A stretch of 6,400 nt of DNA from contig PHCL01000083.1 of assembly GCA_002842195.1 (NCBI GenBank), forward strand, positions 1 to 6,400, read 5' to 3'. Each line of letters starts with the position of its first letter. Within the stretch, counting starts at the first letter, position 1. Position numbers and translations under genes: made by a program. The notes beneath the pieces were generated by a model. That model was not told the origin of the DNA. It saw only the letters and a list, made by a program, of their open reading frames with translations, and did no database searches. Shown here one piece after another: positions 4,762 to 6,400 of the stretch. Source of the stretch: Betaproteobacteria bacterium HGW-Betaproteobacteria-20 (GTDB taxonomy: Bacteria; Pseudomonadota; Gammaproteobacteria; Burkholderiales; Methylophilaceae).

Positions 4762-4881
4762 ATGGCTAAAGGTCAAATCAAAAGTAACAAAGAAGCAAAA
4801 AAGCCGAAAAAAAGTAAAGAAGTGGTGGTGCCGAATAGCTCGATTATTCCCCTAAAATCAAGCACCTCATCTAAAAAATAA
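4762..4881 (+). CDS. Small highly basic MAKGQ-type protein
   Basis: A 39-residue protein (40 if the ATG at 4759 is used). It begins MAKGQIKSNKEAKKPKKSKE, is very rich in lysine up to residue 19, has a short 'VVVPNSSIIPL' middle, and ends SSKK. Short proteins beginning MAKGQ-x-[RK]-[ST]-N-[RK]-E with a KKPKK run occur widely in Proteobacteria as uncharacterised hypotheticals; this is from memory and no function is known to me. The charge suggests contact with nucleic acid or ribosomes, which is inference. The strong AGGAG site and the hairpin just downstream (4912-4945) support it as a real single-gene unit, convergent with the permease. Confidence 0.75.
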   Translation: MAKGQIKSNKEAKKPKKSKEVVVPNSSIIPLKSSTSSKK

Positions 4882-4911
4882 GCAGTTGATGTAGCTTCAT
4901 CTTGAATGAGA

Positions 4912-4945
4912 AATGCCCGCCATACTTAAAAATATGGCGGGCATT
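4912..4945. terminator. Bidirectional hairpin terminator between convergent genes
   Basis: AATGCCCGCCATA (4912-4924) and TATGGCGGGCATT (4933-4945) form a perfect 13-bp stem with an 8-nt loop. It stands 30 nt after the stop of the small basic protein gene and 24 nt past the permease stop on the other strand. Only weak T-rich stretches follow (CACTTTTG on plus, TCTCATTC on minus), but stem strength and position favour a shared terminator. Confidence 0.75.
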
Positions 4946-4969
4946 CACTTTTGATAAAACAGCGGTGAT

Positions 4970-6400
4970 TTATTCTTTAATAGCCGGTGGGCCTTTAAAG
5001 CGTTTGTTTTCACCAAACACAAACCAGAAAATCGCCATTACAGCCAGCATAAAGAGGGTCACGTATAACACCTTTTCATTCGGTGGCTGTATACCAACGA
5101 TGACTAAAAAACCACCGCCAATAACGGCCAGTACGGCAATAGGCTTAGACATCCCAGCTAAATCAAATGGGCCTTTGTGTTTCCATGTTTTGCCTTCTGC
5201 CAGGATACCTGCAGCTGTTGGCATGATGTAGGAAATGTAAAGAAATACTGCGCAGCCAACGGCCAGTACGCTAAAGGCTTCGGCATATAACGTGGCTATA
5301 ATCGCTAAAATAGCTGATGCCCAAACTGCAGCAATAGGTGTTTTTAACTTGGGGTCCACTTTACGCAGCAAGTTAGAGCCAGGTAAACCGCCGTCACGTG
5401 CAAATGCAAACATCATGCGTGAGCAAGAAGTTAAACAGGCTAAACCGCACAAGAAGTTGACCAAAAAAATACCCAAACCCAACGCGGCTTTTAAGGCGAG
5501 TGGCAAGGTGCTTAAAAGGGCATCTAAAAAGCCAAAGCCTTGCTTAACGCCTGTTGCAACATCCGGCATGACTAATACAAAAGTGCAAATCATTACATAG
5601 CCAAAAATGATGGAATAAATGACGGAACTGATAATGCCGATAGGTACCGCTTTTGCAGCGTCACGTGTTTCTTCAGCAGTGTGTGCAGATGCATCAAAAC
5701 CAGTAATGGTATAAATCACAAGCAAGAGCCCTAGTAAGAACGGGAACACCATCCCCTCACTTTTTGGCCAGACGCTACCTTCAGCCCCTGTAAAGTTGGT
5801 GAAAGTGTAGAGCCTGGAGAAGTCTAGCGGATTTTGATTAAATGCTAATAAAGACAAGGTAAGAATGCCGCCAATGGCCATAATTAAATACCCGGCAAGA
5901 TCAGTGATTTTTGTAGTGAATTTTGGAAAACGATAAATTAAAAGCGCCTGAAGGGCGGTAAACAGTGTGATATAAAAGGTTTGATGTGCGTAACCAAAGC
6001 CCGACACGTCGACCCCCAAGATAGGCAGTGCCAGGCCTTTAAAGAAAAAGTCATACACACCAAAATTCCCTGATGCCACTACAAAAATTAAGCCCAGTAA
6101 ATTAAACCAAGCGGTACACCATCCATAGCCCTTGCCACCTAAAATTGAGCCCCAGTGATATAAACCACCTGCTGTTGGGTAGCTTGAAGAAATTTGCGCC
6201 ATGGCTAATGCAACAATAGTTGCAAATAATCCGCCGACCAACCAGCCTATGCCAATAGAAGCGCCGCCAGCGCCGCCTAATGCCAAAGGAAAAGCAGTGA
6301 TGCCGCCAGCCAGAATGCAAATGATAGAAAAAGAAATAGCAAAGTTGGAAAACCCACCCATGTGGCGATGGAGCTCTTGTTCATAACCCATTTTTTTTAG
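4970..6400 (-). CDS. APC-superfamily amino-acid permease, probably 5' partial
   Basis: An integral inner-membrane transporter with about 12 hydrophobic segments. Numbering from the ATG at 6391 gives 473 residues. TM1 carries 'GGFSNFAISFSIICILAGG' (12-30); 'YPTAGGLYHW' (71-80), 'GFDASAHTAEETRDAAKAVP' (231-250) and 'SRMMFAFARDGGLPGS' (324-339) are signatures of the amino acid/choline transporter branch (TC 2.A.3.4, with yeast Uga4 and Hnm1). Such carriers import amino acids, GABA, choline or similar amines by proton or cation symport; the substrate is not predictable here. The reading frame stays open to the window edge (Leu-Lys-Lys before this Met), no ribosome binding site is visible in the 9 nt shown, and family members usually have more residues before the 'LGYxQEL' motif. 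The true start is therefore probably outside the window. It ends at the convergent hairpin 4912-4945. Confidence 0.9.
   Translation of the reverse strand, partial: LKKMGYEQELHRHMGGFSNFAISFSIICILAGGITAFPLALGGAGGASIGIGWLVGGLFATIVALAMAQISSSYPTAGGLYHWGSILGGKGYGWCTAWFNLLGLIFVVASGNFGVYDFFFKGLALPILGVDVSGFGYAHQTFYITLFTALQALLIYRFPKFTTKITDLAGYLIMAIGGILTLSLLAFNQNPLDFSRLYTFTNFTGAEGSVWPKSEGMVFPFLLGLLLVIYTITGFDASAHTAEETRDAAKAVPIGIISSVIYSIIFGYVMICTFVLVMPDVATGVKQGFGFLDALLSTLPLALKAALGLGIFLVNFLCGLACLTSCSRMMFAFARDGGLPGSNLLRKVDPKLKTPIAAVWASAILAIIATLYAEAFSVLAVGCAVFLYISYIMPTAAGILAEGKTWKHKGPFDLAGMSKPIAVLAVIGGGFLVIVGIQPPNEKVLYVTLFMLAVMAIFWFVFGENKRFKGPPAIKE

Overview
The window looks like a chromosomal piece of a moderately AT-rich Gram-negative proteobacterium. 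The signs are a lipoprotein with a lipobox, a perfect FNR/ANR box, a GGEEF diguanylate cyclase, and a DUF1993 protein and a small MAKGQ-type protein of kinds seen in Beta- and Gammaproteobacteria. A low-GC betaproteobacterium such as a Methylophilaceae member would fit, but this is inference from composition and gene content. No transposase, integrase, phage gene, CRISPR array, tRNA or rRNA was found.

Layout. Positions 36-374 (-) encode a BON-domain lipoprotein, divergent from a CDF metal-efflux transporter at 593-1771 (+). The spacer between them carries repeated ATTGAT motifs. A PAS-GGDEF diguanylate cyclase follows at 2011-2940 (+). Positions 2941-3448 hold no convincing gene but are dense in inverted repeats: an 11-bp inverted repeat enclosing 73 nt, an AT-rich inverted repeat, a TATAAT box followed by three hairpins and a terminator-like stem, and a second block of competing hairpins ending in a T-tract terminator. 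One or two small RNAs may lie here. On the minus strand are a 60-aa helical protein (3449-3631) and a DUF1993 protein (3722-4228).

Positions 4229-4531 are a regulatory spacer with a perfect FNR box (TTGAT-ATAA-ATCAA) placed as in a class II activated promoter. It stands upstream of a 31-aa single-pass membrane protein (4532-4627, +). A 39-aa highly basic protein (4762-4881, +) follows. A 13-bp hairpin separates it from a convergent APC-family amino-acid permease, which fills the rest of the window (from 4970, -) and probably runs past the right edge.

The genes do not form one pathway. They are small independent units: envelope maintenance, metal efflux, cyclic-di-GMP signalling, and uptake of amino acids or related amines. 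The least explained parts are the structured 2941-3416 region and the apparently oxygen-regulated small membrane protein.
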